In this document: positions 8,926 to 20,050 of the stretch, piece by piece | Layout of the letters: each line of letters opens with the position of its first letter | Numbering within the stretch: position 1 is the stretch's first letter | Source of the DNA: Ochrobactrum sp. RH2CCR150 | Lineage (GTDB): Bacteria; Pseudomonadota; Alphaproteobacteria; Rhizobiales; Rhizobiaceae | NCBI GenBank assembly: GCA_014138095.1 | Contig: JACGXE010000006.1 | Coordinates: forward strand, 209,589-273,588 | Reading direction: 5' to 3' | DNA: 64,000 nt | The notes under the pieces: model-generated | What the model saw: the letters and a program-made list of their open reading frames with translations, nothing else | The model's database searches: none | Told to the model about the DNA's origin: nothing | Translations under genes and position numbers: made by a program

Positions 8926-10218
8926 ATGTCCGATCAACGTATTTCGGCCGATTTCATCGCCGAGCATAATTCCGGTTTCGAAAATGCGCTGAAAAGCGAT
9001 TATCAGGCGCTGGGCGCGCAGCTTGCGCGTCGAGGCATCGAGATCGATACCATTACCGACAAGGTGGCAAGCTATTTCGTCGCCGTGCCTTCGTGGGGCA
9101 CCGGCACGGGCGGCACCCGTTTCGGTCGCTTTCCGGGCGGCGGCGAGCCGCGTGGCATTTTCGACAAGCTGGACGATTGCGCCGTTATCAACGAGCTTTC
9201 GCGCGCAACGCCGAATGTCTCACTGCATATTCCGTGGGACAAGGCGGACCCGAAAAAGCTGAAAGCCCATGCCGCAGCGCTGGGCCTCGGCTTCGACGCC
9301 ATGAATTCCAACACGTTTTCGGACGCTGCCGATCAGAAACTGTCCTACAAATACGGATCGCTCACCCATGTCGATGCGGCGGTGCGGGCGCAGGCTGTTG
9401 AGCACAATCTCGAATGTATCGAAATCGGCAATGCCATCGGCTCCAAGGCCCTGACGGTGTGGCTCGGCGACGGGTCCAATTTCCCCGGCCAGCAGAATTT
9501 CACGCGTGCATTCGAGCGCTATCTCGCTTCAATGGGCGAAATCTATAAAGCGCTCCCCGACGACTGGCGCTTGTTCTCCGAGCACAAAATGTATGAACCG
9601 GCCTTCTATTCGACGGTGGTTCAGGATTGGGGCACAAATTATCTCATCGCCTCGACGCTTGGTCCCAAGGCACAATGTCTGGTCGATCTCGGCCACCATG
9701 CGCCCAACACCAATATCGAAATGATCGTGGCGCGGCTGATGCAGTTCGGCAAGCTCGGCGGTTTCCATTTCAACGACAGCAAATATGGCGATGACGATCT
9801 CGACGCCGGTTCCATCGATCCTTATCGACTGTTTCTGGTGTTCAACGAGCTTGTGGATGCCGAATATCGCGGCGTGAAGGAATTTAATCCGGCGCATATG
9901 ATCGACCAGTCGCATAATGTAACTGATCCGCTGGAGAGCCTCATTTCGTCGGCAAATGAAATCCGCCGCGCTTATGCGCAGGCGCTGCTGGTGGACCGCG
10001 AGGCGCTGGAAACCTATCAGCAGGAAAACGATGCGCTGATGGCGTCGGACACGCTGAAACGTGCTTATCGCACCGATGTCGAGCCGATACTTGCCGAAGC
10101 CCGCCGCCGCACCGGCGGGGCGATCGAGCCGATTGCCGCCTATCGCGCCAGCGGCTATCGCCAGAAAGTCGCGGCGGAACGACCGGAAAGCAAAAGCGAC
10201 GGCGGCGCTTTCAACTAA
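8926..10218 (+). CDS. rhaI: L-rhamnose isomerase, rhizobial type
   Basis: From ATG 8926, preceded by GGGAGGAACC, the product is 430 aa (MSDQRISADFIAEHNSGFEN). It is a TIM-barrel sugar isomerase of the RhaI family found in rhizobia, distinct in length from E. coli RhaA. Metal-site segments include HIPWDK, LFSEHKMYEPAFYSTVVQDWG, CLVDLGHHAPNTNIE and GFHFNDSKYGDDDLDAGSIDP. It converts L-rhamnose to L-rhamnulose for RhaK. The frame is open 150 bp upstream inside rhaD, but that extension has no ribosome site. A strong terminator follows. Confidence 0.93.
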   Translation: MSDQRISADFIAEHNSGFENALKSDYQALGAQLARRGIEIDTITDKVASYFVAVPSWGTGTGGTRFGRFPGGGEPRGIFDKLDDCAVINELSRATPNVSLHIPWDKADPKKLKAHAAALGLGFDAMNSNTFSDAADQKLSYKYGSLTHVDAAVRAQAVEHNLECIEIGNAIGSKALTVWLGDGSNFPGQQNFTRAFERYLASMGEIYKALPDDWRLFSEHKMYEPAFYSTVVQDWGTNYLIASTLGPKAQCLVDLGHHAPNTNIEMIVARLMQFGKLGGFHFNDSKYGDDDLDAGSIDPYRLFLVFNELVDAEYRGVKEFNPAHMIDQSHNVTDPLESLISSANEIRRAYAQALLVDREALETYQQENDALMASDTLKRAYRTDVEPILAEARRRTGGAIEPIAAYRASGYRQKVAAERPESKSDGGAFN

Positions 10219-10231
10219 GTTACTTCAAATA

Positions 10232-10268
10232 AGCGCCGACGGAGAAACTTCGTCGGCGCTGGTCTTTT
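10232..10268 (+). terminator. Rho-independent terminator after rhaI
   Basis: AGCGCCGACG (10232-10241) pairs perfectly with CGTCGGCGCT (10251-10260) around a 9-base loop and is followed by GGTCTTTT. It ends the rhaDI transcript and lies 6 bp from the stop of the converging mannose-1-phosphate guanylyltransferase gene. Confidence 0.85.
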
Positions 10269-11682
10269 ATACCCGGCCGTAAATATCGTCGAAACGCACG
10301 ATATCGTCTTCGCCGAGATATTCGCCGCTCTGCACCTCGATCAGAACTAGTGGCAAAATGCCCGGATTTTCCAGACGGTGCTTGAAGCCGCAGGGAATAT
10401 AGGTCGACTGGTTGTTGGTCAGCAGAATTTCCCGGTCGCCATTGGTCACCTTGGCGGTGCCGGACACGACGATCCAGTGTTCAGAACGGTGATGATGCGC
10501 CTGAAGGCTCAGGCGGCGTCCGGGTTTGACCTCAATGCGCTTGATCTTGAAGCCGTCGCCTTCTTCCAGCACGGTATAGGTGCCCCATGGACGATGAGCG
10601 GTGCGGTGCAGTTTCGCGGCTTCGTGGCCGTCAGCGCGCAGACGGTTGAAAACCTTGCGTACATCCTGCGCCTTGTCGCGATGGGCGACGAGCAACGCGT
10701 CCGGCGTATCGACAACCAGAAGGTCGTGCACGCCGACGAGGCTGACCAGCCGGGTTTCCGACAGAACAAAACTGTTGGTCGTGTCTTCCAAAACGGTTTC
10801 CCCGCGCAGACGGTTGCCATCGGCATCGGGATTGATCAGGTCGGCCATGGCAGCCCAGGAACCGATATCCGACCAGCCGCAGGAAACCGGAATGCAGGCA
10901 ATATTGTCGGCCTTTTCCATGATGGCATAATCGATGGAAATGGCCGGTGTCGCGGCAAACTCGTCCTTTGGAATCTCAATGGTCTTGGTGTCGCCATTGA
11001 CGCCGCGTCGCGCATTTTCAAGTGACGCCTGCACGCCGTTGAAAATCTCCGGCGCGTGGGCGCGCATCGCTTCCAGCATGGTTCTCGCGGTAAAGCAGAA
11101 CATACCCGAATTCCAGAAATAGCGTCCGCTCTCGACATAGGCCTTCGCGGTTTCCGCATCGGGCTTTTCGACAAAGCGCAGAACATCCACGCCATCCGCC
11201 TCGATATAGCCGAAGCCCGTTTCCGGGTGATCGGGCACAATGCCGAATGTCACGATGCGACCGGCTTCAGCCAGCTGCCGCGCCTTTTGAACCGCTTCCG
11301 CAAAGGCGGGTTCGTCTTCGATCAGGTGGTCGGCCGGCATCACCAGAAGCGTGGCGTCCGGGCCGTAGGTTGCGGCGGCATGCATGGCTGCGAGTGCTAC
11401 CGCAGGCGCGGTATCGCGACCCAGCGGCTCAAGTAGAAACGCATTGTCAGTCTTGGCCGCCTTGGCGTCCGCATAGGCATCGAGCGTCAGAAACAGAAAA
11501 TCGCGGTTGGTGACGGTCAGGATGTGGTCGACGCCTTCAAGCCGTGCCGCCCGGTTATAGGTCTTGCCGATCAACGTGCTGCCGTCTGGCAGTTCGATGA
11601 AGGGCTTCGGGTGGGCATCGCGCGAAAGCGGCCAGAGCCTTGAACCGGAACCGCCGCTGATGATGACAGGAATAAAGCTCAT
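10267..11682 (-). CDS. manC: Mannose-1-phosphate guanylyltransferase / mannose-6-phosphate isomerase
   Basis: A 471-aa bifunctional enzyme. The N-terminal nucleotidyltransferase has GGSGSRLWPLSR at about 10-21 and the sugar-binding FVEKPD. The C-terminal type II isomerase cupin has RPWGTYTVLEEGDGFKIKRI, SLQAHHHRSEHWIVVSGTAKV and a metal-binding His cluster. It makes mannose-6-P from fructose-6-P and then GDP-mannose, feeding O-antigen and exopolysaccharide precursors. It lies 3 bp after the phosphomannomutase gene, so the two form one unit covering successive steps. Confidence 0.93.
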   Translation of the reverse strand: MSFIPVIISGGSGSRLWPLSRDAHPKPFIELPDGSTLIGKTYNRAARLEGVDHILTVTNRDFLFLTLDAYADAKAAKTDNAFLLEPLGRDTAPAVALAAMHAAATYGPDATLLVMPADHLIEDEPAFAEAVQKARQLAEAGRIVTFGIVPDHPETGFGYIEADGVDVLRFVEKPDAETAKAYVESGRYFWNSGMFCFTARTMLEAMRAHAPEIFNGVQASLENARRGVNGDTKTIEIPKDEFAATPAISIDYAIMEKADNIACIPVSCGWSDIGSWAAMADLINPDADGNRLRGETVLEDTTNSFVLSETRLVSLVGVHDLLVVDTPDALLVAHRDKAQDVRKVFNRLRADGHEAAKLHRTAHRPWGTYTVLEEGDGFKIKRIEVKPGRRLSLQAHHHRSEHWIVVSGTAKVTNGDREILLTNNQSTYIPCGFKHRLENPGILPLVLIEVQSGEYLGEDDIVRFDDIYGRV

Positions 11683-11685
11683 TGC

Positions 11686-13116
11686 TCAGGCATCCTTTGT
11701 TGCGTTGCGGGCGATATCGAGGCCCATGGCCAGAAGTTCAATGGCCTGGTTTTCATTGGCCGCTTCCACATAACAGCGCAGCTCCGGCGCATTGCCGGAA
11801 GCGCGATAATGGACGGCATTGCCGGAATGGAAGAACAGTTTGACGCCATCAATGGCTTCAGACCGGATGATCGCATCCGTTGCCGGAAACAGCGTCTTGC
11901 GCCCGGCTTCATCCTTGAGGATGGCGAGAAACGCGCCGCTCTTTTCCTGCGGCACATTCTGCAAACGGTCGCTGAGCGCGATGCGAAAGTTGAAAGCCGC
12001 GCCGATTTCCGCAAGCGGCTTGCCCTGTTCTTGAATAGCGCTCAGGCAGGCGAGGATTGGCAGAAGCGCGTCGCGGGTCGGCAGTGCGGAAAGCGTGTGG
12101 CCATTGCGGGTGCTGTCGCTGCCCAAAAGCACGCCGCCATTGGCTTCGAAGCCGACGATAGTCGTTGACCCCTCCGCTTTGGCGCGCTCCATGCCTTCGA
12201 TGACATAGGGGGAGCCGACGCGGGTTCTGACAACACGGTCAAAACGCCCGCATTCTTCCAGCGCAGCATTGGAGGTCACCGGCGTGACGATAGTATCCGC
12301 GCCGATCCAGCTTGCGGTGATCGCGCCGACGAGATCGCCACGCACGAACTGGCCGCCTGCATCCGCAATCAGTGGCCTGTCCGCATCGCCATCCGTGGAA
12401 ACGATGGCATCAAGGCGGTTTTCCCCGGCCCACTGGTCGAGAAGCCGGATATCTTCCGGGCGCAACGCTTCGGTATCGACCGGCACAAAAATGTCGGAGC
12501 GCCCGAGTGCGAGGGTTTCCGCGCCAAGCTCGGTCAGAATATCCGTTAAAACATCGCGGGCAACAGACGAGTGCTGGTAGACGCCGACGCGCAGGCCCTT
12601 GAGGGCGCTGCGCCCCAGATAATCGATATAACGTTTCTCATAGGCGCTGGTCGCTGTGGCGCTTTCCGCGATGTTGCCGGAGTGCCTTGCGGTGAGGTCG
12701 GCGGGGAGGGCGGCATAGATCGTGCCAATTGCCTGCTCGTCGGTCTTGTCGATTTCGCCATCGGCCCGATAGAACTTCAAACCATTGCGATCATCTGGGA
12801 TATGGCTTCCCGTCACCATGATGGAAGGCGCTTGTTTCGCCATGGCGTAGAAGCTGAGCGCAGGGGTGGGCAGCACACCGCAATTCACCGGCGTAAAGCC
12901 AGCGTCTTCAATGGCTGCCATGCAAAGGGCGGCAATGTCGGGGCTGGATGGGCGGAGGTCGCGTCCGACGAAAACCTCCGCGCCTTTGTTCAGCTTGCCG
13001 CTTTCGGCGAGCATGCGCACGAAGGCGAGCGAATAAGCATAGGCGGGCAAGCCGTTCAGCTCGTTCGCCAATCCCCTGAGACCGCTGGTGCCGAATTTAA
13101 GGGAACTGCCACTCAT
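11686..13116 (-). CDS. manB: Phosphomannomutase
   Basis: A 476-aa alpha-D-phosphohexomutase with all four domains. The sugar entry loop is GTSGLRGLA near the start. The catalytic serine loop is MVTGSHIPDDRNG (Ser near residue 103), the metal loop STDGDADRP and the sugar-binding loop GFEANGGVLLGSD. The serine loop has TGSHIP rather than the common TASHNP, as in rhizobial NoeK-type enzymes. It interconverts mannose-6-P and mannose-1-P for the neighbouring guanylyltransferase. Confidence 0.9.
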   Translation of the reverse strand: MSGSSLKFGTSGLRGLANELNGLPAYAYSLAFVRMLAESGKLNKGAEVFVGRDLRPSSPDIAALCMAAIEDAGFTPVNCGVLPTPALSFYAMAKQAPSIMVTGSHIPDDRNGLKFYRADGEIDKTDEQAIGTIYAALPADLTARHSGNIAESATATSAYEKRYIDYLGRSALKGLRVGVYQHSSVARDVLTDILTELGAETLALGRSDIFVPVDTEALRPEDIRLLDQWAGENRLDAIVSTDGDADRPLIADAGGQFVRGDLVGAITASWIGADTIVTPVTSNAALEECGRFDRVVRTRVGSPYVIEGMERAKAEGSTTIVGFEANGGVLLGSDSTRNGHTLSALPTRDALLPILACLSAIQEQGKPLAEIGAAFNFRIALSDRLQNVPQEKSGAFLAILKDEAGRKTLFPATDAIIRSEAIDGVKLFFHSGNAVHYRASGNAPELRCYVEAANENQAIELLAMGLDIARNATKDA

Positions 13117-13223
13117 GCCTTCACTCTACCTTCTTGCGAAACTGCACCATCAAGGATGATCAGATATCTTATAACCTTATTTTGATACAGGACCGATCCC
13201 TTCAATGGTGCAAGATGTGCATC

Positions 13224-14315
13224 CTATTGCGGGTGATAATCCTTATAGGCGGGCAAATTCAAGTCGTTAAGGCTATCTGCGTTAACGACCGCCCGCGCGA
13301 CTGCATCCGCCATGACCGTTGCAGCGATTGCGCCGATGGCGGTCACGTCCGCTTCCACATCCTTGGCCTTGCCGGTCGAGAGTGCGAAAATCGTATCGCC
13401 GTCCCACATGGTGTGGATCGGATTGATCGTGCGCGCAAAACCATCATGAGCCATGCCTGCGATCTTCTTCAGTTCCGCCTTGTTGAACGGTACGTTGGTG
13501 GCAATCGCGCCGATGGTCGTGTTGGCTCCACCGGATTTGACCACGCCATGGCCTTGCATGATGGCCTGCATCGTATTGCGGAAGCCCTTGCCGTCTTCGC
13601 TGCGCGCACCGGCTAGGATCTGGCGCGAGTTTGGCGCGTAAACATCGCCAACCGCATTGACGGCGACGATTGCGCCTACCACGATTTCCGTGCCGGGCAC
13701 CTTGTAGCTTGCCGTGCCGAGGCCACCCTTCATGGCGAAATCCTTGCCGAACATCTTGCCGACCGTCGCGCCAGCGCCAGCGCCGATATTGCCTTCGCCG
13801 GAAGCTTCCGCCTTGGCCGCCTTGCAGGCGAGATAACCGGCTTCCTCATCGGGGCGGATCGAAAAATCGCCGACGCCGAGATCCATCAGGATCGCCGCAG
13901 GCACAATAGGCACCACGCCGTTGCCGATCTTGAAGCCCAGCTTGTTTTCTTCCAGATAGCGCATCACGCCGGTTGCGGCGCTAAGCCCGTAGGCGCTGCC
14001 GCCGGACAGGAGGATGGCCTGCACCTGCTGCACATAATTGATGGGATCGAGAAGGTCGGTCTCGCGGGTGCCGGGCGCGGAGCCGCGCACATCGACGCCA
14101 GCCGAAGCGCCTTCTTCACACAAAAGGACGGTGCAGCCGGTGGGGCGCTTGGTCAGCGTGTGATGGCCAAGCTTGATCCCCGGTACATCCGAAATGCTTC
14201 CGCCCATAAGTTCCAGCATGCTCTTTCCTCCCGTGCTCGCTGCCGCTGCCGCGCTAACGACAAAGGGCATTGCTCCCAGCCCCGCAAGCGATTTGCCGAA
14301 TGTTCTGCGATCCAT
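13224..14315 (-). CDS. P1-family (DmpA/NylC-type) peptidase with export signal
   Basis: A 363-aa N-terminal-nucleophile hydrolase of the S58/P1 family. The tail region SGGANTTIGAIATN places the usual self-cleavage between Asn265 and Thr266, giving alpha and beta chains. GSAPGTRETDLL and LSGGSAYGLSAATGVM are family core motifs. The N terminus (MDRRTFGKSLAGLGAMPFVV) has twin arginines and a hydrophobic stretch, so it may be exported by Tat, although the motif is short of consensus. Substrates in the family include D-amino-acid peptides, beta-peptides and nylon oligomers; this one cannot be assigned. It is a leftward gene after the ClC gene. Confidence 0.85.
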   Translation of the reverse strand: MDRRTFGKSLAGLGAMPFVVSAAAAASTGGKSMLELMGGSISDVPGIKLGHHTLTKRPTGCTVLLCEEGASAGVDVRGSAPGTRETDLLDPINYVQQVQAILLSGGSAYGLSAATGVMRYLEENKLGFKIGNGVVPIVPAAILMDLGVGDFSIRPDEEAGYLACKAAKAEASGEGNIGAGAGATVGKMFGKDFAMKGGLGTASYKVPGTEIVVGAIVAVNAVGDVYAPNSRQILAGARSEDGKGFRNTMQAIMQGHGVVKSGGANTTIGAIATNVPFNKAELKKIAGMAHDGFARTINPIHTMWDGDTIFALSTGKAKDVEADVTAIGAIAATVMADAVARAVVNADSLNDLNLPAYKDYHPQ

Positions 14316-14342
14316 AAACAGTTTTCTCCTCCATCTGACGCT

Positions 14343-15701
14343 TCATTCCGAAAGCGCATTCTTTTCGCGCGCGCGCCGCTGGCGCAGCACATCCGCCACG
14401 AAGTTGCGCGACAGGGCGTGGTAGAGCGGCTCATTGGAAATAAGCCGCGCCGTACCGTAACCGAGCATTGAGGCGCACATCAGCGGAATGACATTGTTAT
14501 GATTGCCGGTCATTTCGAGAATGATGACGAAGGCCGTCATTGGCGCCTGAACGACGCCGGCAAAATAACCGGCCATGCCCAGCACGGCAGCCAGGCTTGC
14601 GCTGGTGCCGAGCACGAGGCCGATGGTGCTGCCGAGGCCTGCGCCGACCGAGAGCGATGGCGCGAAAATACCGCCCGGAATGCCCGATATCATCGAGAGC
14701 AGACCGGCGACGAATTTTTCGACGAAATAGAATGGCGGAAGTGCCGCGCCTTCGACCGCGCCTCGCGCCTGAACATAGCCGGTGCCGAAAGTCGCACCGC
14801 CCGAAGCGATGCCGATGATCGCAACCAGTAGCCCGCAAATGCCGGCAAACAACACCGCGTTGCGCAGCGGAACCTTCTGCACATGGCGGCGCACGCGACG
14901 TCCGAGATCGAGCGCCAGCGCACTGAAAGCGGCGCCGAACGCCCCGCCGATCACGCCGCAGGCGACGACCAGAATCCAGTCCCTGCCAGTCGTGGCCGTA
15001 ATCGTCGTCATGCCGAAATAATTATAGTTGCCCACCAGACCGAGCGAGGCGAGACCGGCCAGAATGACCGCCGAAAGCACCAGCCCGTTGGTGCGCGCGG
15101 CATAGGCACGCCCCATTTCCTCGATCGCGAAAACAATCCCGGCAAGCGGCGTGTTGAAGGCCGCGGCGATACCCGCAGCCGATCCGGCGAGGATCAATCC
15201 GCGCGCCTGTTCCATGCCGCCGATCCGCGCCGATTGCAGCATGATCGATGCGCCGATCTGCACGGTGGGGCCTTCGCGCCCGATGGATGCGCCGCAGAAA
15301 AGGCCCACGACGGTGAGCACAATCTTGCCGATGGCAATCCGGATCGAGAGAAGCATCGAGCGATCCTGATGATCGTCGAGATGCCGCGCAGCGATGGCTT
15401 GCGGGATACCGCTGCCGCCGGAATTCGGGAACCAGACGATGGAAATCCATGAACAGGCCATGAAGCCTGCCGGGGTGATGACGAGCGGCAGCCAGGCGCG
15501 CCAGAAACCGCCTCCAGAACCATCTGTCAGCGCCTTGAACCAGTTCTGCGCAATGTCGGCCGCCTCTGCAAAGCCGACGCTGATAATCCCGATGGCAAGC
15601 GCGCCGCACCAGAAAACAAGCCGAGGTCTCCAGAGCCGCGGCGACATCCACATCACTCTGGAACGGCGGATCAACGGGACGCGCTTATACGACTTTCGCA
15701 T
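14343..15701 (-). CDS. ClC-type chloride channel / H+-Cl- antiporter
   Basis: A 452-aa polytopic inner-membrane protein with all three anion-pore signatures: GSGIPQAIA, GREGPTVQIGA (with the gating glutamate) and GIPGGIFAPSLSVGAGLG. It has no C-terminal CBS domains, as in most bacterial ClCs. The start may be the first ATG or an internal one 17 residues on (MWMSPRLW), since the first residues are only basic. It is the first gene of the leftward run ending at the peptidase, 27 bp from it. Confidence 0.9.
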   Translation of the reverse strand: MRKSYKRVPLIRRSRVMWMSPRLWRPRLVFWCGALAIGIISVGFAEAADIAQNWFKALTDGSGGGFWRAWLPLVITPAGFMACSWISIVWFPNSGGSGIPQAIAARHLDDHQDRSMLLSIRIAIGKIVLTVVGLFCGASIGREGPTVQIGASIMLQSARIGGMEQARGLILAGSAAGIAAAFNTPLAGIVFAIEEMGRAYAARTNGLVLSAVILAGLASLGLVGNYNYFGMTTITATTGRDWILVVACGVIGGAFGAAFSALALDLGRRVRRHVQKVPLRNAVLFAGICGLLVAIIGIASGGATFGTGYVQARGAVEGAALPPFYFVEKFVAGLLSMISGIPGGIFAPSLSVGAGLGSTIGLVLGTSASLAAVLGMAGYFAGVVQAPMTAFVIILEMTGNHNNVIPLMCASMLGYGTARLISNEPLYHALSRNFVADVLRQRRAREKNALSE

Positions 15702-15844
15702 TATCTCCCCCCGGGATGGGTATTATGTCCTATGCGGTCTATCACGCAAATTCTTAGCGGTAACTGAAACTTGTAACCTAAAGGCTTCCCATTTGGTCAT
15801 AACCGTGTTACCAGCCGGTGCCAATTCAACCAAGTAAACCCTGA

Positions 15845-17398
<1,554 letters not shown>

Positions 17399-17428
17399 GG
17401 CAAACTCGCTTCAATTGAAGCGCATGAA

Positions 17429-17460
17429 AGCCGGAGCCTCGCGCTCCGGCTTTTGTTTTG
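17429..17460 (+). terminator. Rho-independent terminator after guaB
   Basis: AGCCGGAGC and GCTCCGGCT form a stem around a short loop (CTCGC region), followed by TTTTGTTTTGATTT. It ends the guaB transcript 30 bp after the stop. Confidence 0.85.
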
Positions 17461-17526
17461 ATTTGGCGATTGCCTTTTGCCTGTAAGGAAGGCTATGCCG
17501 TGACAGTTAGTTAGTAAGGAGAAGCA

Positions 17527-18816
17527 ATGCGGCTTGGTGGACGCCTGCAGGCGGCAATCGAGGTTCTGGGCGATATCGAAGCGGGCAAACGTCCGGCTTC
17601 CGATGTGCTGAAGGACTGGGGTTCCGCTCATCGTTTCGCAGGCGCGGGCGACCGCGCGGTGATCGGCAACATCGTCTATGACGCATTGCGCCGTAAGCTC
17701 TCTATCGCATGGCGCATGGACGCCGACGATGCGCGCGCGCTGGCCTTTGGCGCTTTGCTTGCCGATGGCGGCATGGATATTGCAGCCATCGACGCGGCAC
17801 TCGATGGCGACAAGTTTGCGCCCGAAACGCTGGAACAGGCACGCCGTATCGCATGGGAAAGCCGTGATAGCACTGCCGCACCGGATTATGTTCAGGCCGA
17901 CGTGCCGGAATGGTGCGCCGCTTCGCTTCGCGAGCTTTTCGGTGAACGCTGGGTCGAGGAAGGCAAGGCGCTTGCCACGCGTCCGCCGGTCGATCTGCGC
18001 GTCAACAGCCTGAAAGCGAAGCCTGAGCAGACGCTCGCAGCCCTAGAAAAGGCTGGCGCGGCTCCCGCACCATTTCTGGCGCAGGCATTGCGCATTCCGC
18101 CGATCAAAGCACTGGGTCGTCATCCGAATGTGCAGGGCGAACAGGCCTTTCTCGATGGCTGGTTCGAAGTGCAGGATCTGGGCTCGCAGCTCGCCGCACT
18201 TTTTGCCGGAGCCAAACCCGGCGAGCAGGTTCTCGATTATTGCGCCGGTGCGGGCGGCAAGACGCTGGCCTTGGCAGCAGCCATGCAGAACAAGGGTCAG
18301 GTGCACGCCTATGATGCGGAGCGTGCGCGCCTATCGCCCATGCATGAGCGCTTGCAGCGCGCTGGCGTGCGGAACACGCAGGTGCATGGCAATCTGGATG
18401 CGCTCGACCCGCTCACGGGCCATATGGACCTCGTGCTGACCGATGCGCCTTGCACCGGCTCCGGCACATGGCGGCGCAGGCCGGACGCGAAATGGCGTCT
18501 CAACGACCAGCAGCTCGAACGCCGGGTTCAGGACCAGCAAGAAGTGCTCGAATCGGCCAAGCATTATGTGAAGCCGGGCGGGCGTCTGGCCTATGTCACC
18601 TGTTCACTGTTTGCAGAAGAAAACACGCGGCAGGTCGCGCGCTTTCTGGCCGACAATCCCGATTTCACGGAAATGTCTGCGCAAGCGCTGTGGCAGTCTG
18701 TCGTGACGGATGCCGATGGCGCGGAACCGGTGTTTCCATCGCATGGCAGTGTGTTTTCCCCATTGTCCACCGGCACGGACGGGTTTTATGTAAGTGTCAT
18801 GAAGAAAGCGAATTAA
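17527..18816 (+). CDS. RsmB/NOP2-family RNA (cytosine-5) methyltransferase
   Basis: A 429-aa protein with an N-terminal NusB-like/PUA-type region and a C-terminal SAM-binding Rossmann domain. VLDYCAGAGGKTLALAAAM is motif I. DAPCTGSGTWRRRPDAKW carries the motif IV cysteine and YVTCSLFAEENTRQV the motif VI catalytic cysteine. These two cysteines define RNA m5C methyltransferases acting on 16S rRNA. GCTCCGG-type terminator precedes it and AAGGAGAAGC provides the ribosome site. The exact target cytosine is not shown by the sequence. Confidence 0.88.
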   Translation: MRLGGRLQAAIEVLGDIEAGKRPASDVLKDWGSAHRFAGAGDRAVIGNIVYDALRRKLSIAWRMDADDARALAFGALLADGGMDIAAIDAALDGDKFAPETLEQARRIAWESRDSTAAPDYVQADVPEWCAASLRELFGERWVEEGKALATRPPVDLRVNSLKAKPEQTLAALEKAGAAPAPFLAQALRIPPIKALGRHPNVQGEQAFLDGWFEVQDLGSQLAALFAGAKPGEQVLDYCAGAGGKTLALAAAMQNKGQVHAYDAERARLSPMHERLQRAGVRNTQVHGNLDALDPLTGHMDLVLTDAPCTGSGTWRRRPDAKWRLNDQQLERRVQDQQEVLESAKHYVKPGGRLAYVTCSLFAEENTRQVARFLADNPDFTEMSAQALWQSVVTDADGAEPVFPSHGSVFSPLSTGTDGFYVSVMKKAN

Positions 18817-18831
18817 GACAACGGGGAATAA

Positions 18832-19287
18832 ATGTCAGCGCATCGCATAGCCGAACCGGATTTCAAGGAACGCGTCGAGGAAAGTTTCGGGCGGCAGGCC
18901 GCCATGAAACTGATCGGCGCAGAGCTGACGCGATGCGAACCCGGTATTGTCGAAGTGGAAATGCCGTTCCGCGAGGAACTCACGCAGCAGCATGGCATTC
19001 TGCATGCGGGCATGATTTCTGCGGCGCTCGATTCTGCCTGCGGCTATGCAGCACTGACGCTGATGCCCGCCGAGGCTGCGGTGCTGACCATCGAATTCAA
19101 GGTCAATCTGCTTGCGCCCGGCAAGGGCGAACGCTTCTTGTTTCGCGGCGAGGTTACCAAGCCCGGCCGCACGATCATGGTCAGCGACGGGCAGGCTTTT
19201 GCCGTAACCGATACGGAAGTTCGTCTCATCGCCACAATGACCGGCACGATGATGGTCGTGCAGGATCGCAAAGGTTTGCAAGGATAG
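18832..19287 (+). CDS. PaaI-family hotdog thioesterase
   Basis: A 151-aa single hotdog domain. QQHGILHAGMISAALDSACGYAAL holds the conserved HGG-like turn and the catalytic acidic residue on the long helix, and VLTIEFKVNLLAPGKGERFLFRGEV is the central beta strand. Proteins of this kind hydrolyse small acyl-CoA thioesters in the cytoplasm. It starts 16 bp after the methyltransferase gene and precedes the nucleosidase-like gene by 11 bp, so the three probably share a transcript although their roles look unrelated. Confidence 0.85.
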   Translation: MSAHRIAEPDFKERVEESFGRQAAMKLIGAELTRCEPGIVEVEMPFREELTQQHGILHAGMISAALDSACGYAALTLMPAEAAVLTIEFKVNLLAPGKGERFLFRGEVTKPGRTIMVSDGQAFAVTDTEVRLIATMTGTMMVVQDRKGLQG

Positions 19288-19297
19288 GGCTACAGGG

Positions 19298-19948
19298 ATG
19301 TTGAAGACCGTTGCCGGACAACGCCTGCTTTATGTCATGGCTGCCGACGCCGAATATGGGCGTCATCTGGCCAAGCTCTTCGATCCGCTGATGATCGGCG
19401 TCGGCCCGGTTGAGGCGGCGATCAACCTCTCCCGCGCATTGTTCCGCATGGAACGCGATTGCGAGCAGCCCGATCTGGTGGTCTCGCTCGGCTCGGCCGG
19501 TTCCGCGAAACTGCCGCAGGCCGAAGTTTTTCAGGTTTCCTCGGTTTCCTATCGCGACATGGATGCTTCGCCGCTCGGTTTCGAGAAGGGACTGACGCCG
19601 TTTCTCGATCTGCCGAAGATGATCAAGCTGCCATATCAGGTGGAAGGCCTTGCCAGCGCCACGCTATCAACTGGCGCCAATGTGGTGTCCGGCAAGGTCT
19701 ATGAGACGATCGATGCGGATATGGTGGACATGGAAACATTCGCCTGCTTGCGCGCCTGCCAGATTCATGGCGTGCCCTTATACGGTTTGCGCGGCATTTC
19801 CGACGGTGCGGACGAGCTGCATCATGTCGGCGACTGGACGCAATATCTGCATGTCATCGACGAGAAAATGGCAGTTGCGGTGGAACAACTGGAAGCGGCT
19901 GTTGCCGGTGGACTTTTGCCACCTCCTGACAATGGTGTGTCAGGATAG
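19298..19948 (+). CDS. MTA/SAH nucleosidase-like purine nucleoside phosphorylase-fold protein
   Basis: A 216-aa protein of the phosphorylase superfamily. MAADAEYGRHLAKLFDPLMIGVGPVEAAINLSRAL and LVVSLGSAGSA match the nucleosidase N-terminal half. VDMETFACLRACQIHGVPLYGLRGISDGA contains the purine/ribose-binding Met-Glu pair and the catalytic Asp. It would cleave 5'-methylthioadenosine or S-adenosylhomocysteine to adenine and the thioribose. It is slightly shorter than E. coli Pfs (232 aa), and the purine loop differs, so substrate is probable rather than certain. Confidence 0.8.
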   Translation: MLKTVAGQRLLYVMAADAEYGRHLAKLFDPLMIGVGPVEAAINLSRALFRMERDCEQPDLVVSLGSAGSAKLPQAEVFQVSSVSYRDMDASPLGFEKGLTPFLDLPKMIKLPYQVEGLASATLSTGANVVSGKVYETIDADMVDMETFACLRACQIHGVPLYGLRGISDGADELHHVGDWTQYLHVIDEKMAVAVEQLEAAVAGGLLPPPDNGVSG

Positions 19949-20050
19949 GCCTCATTCCTGTCACTGCGCTGTTGAGGGAGGCGCATATAATCCGTATATG
20001 CCCACCACATAAACATTGCATCCTCACCACTTTTTAAATAGATGCTGCAC

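Noticed and set aside
19949..20050. Purine or guanine riboswitch before guaA (and at 15702-15904 before guaB)
   Set aside because: No purine-aptamer junction or loop sequences could be recognised in either leader.
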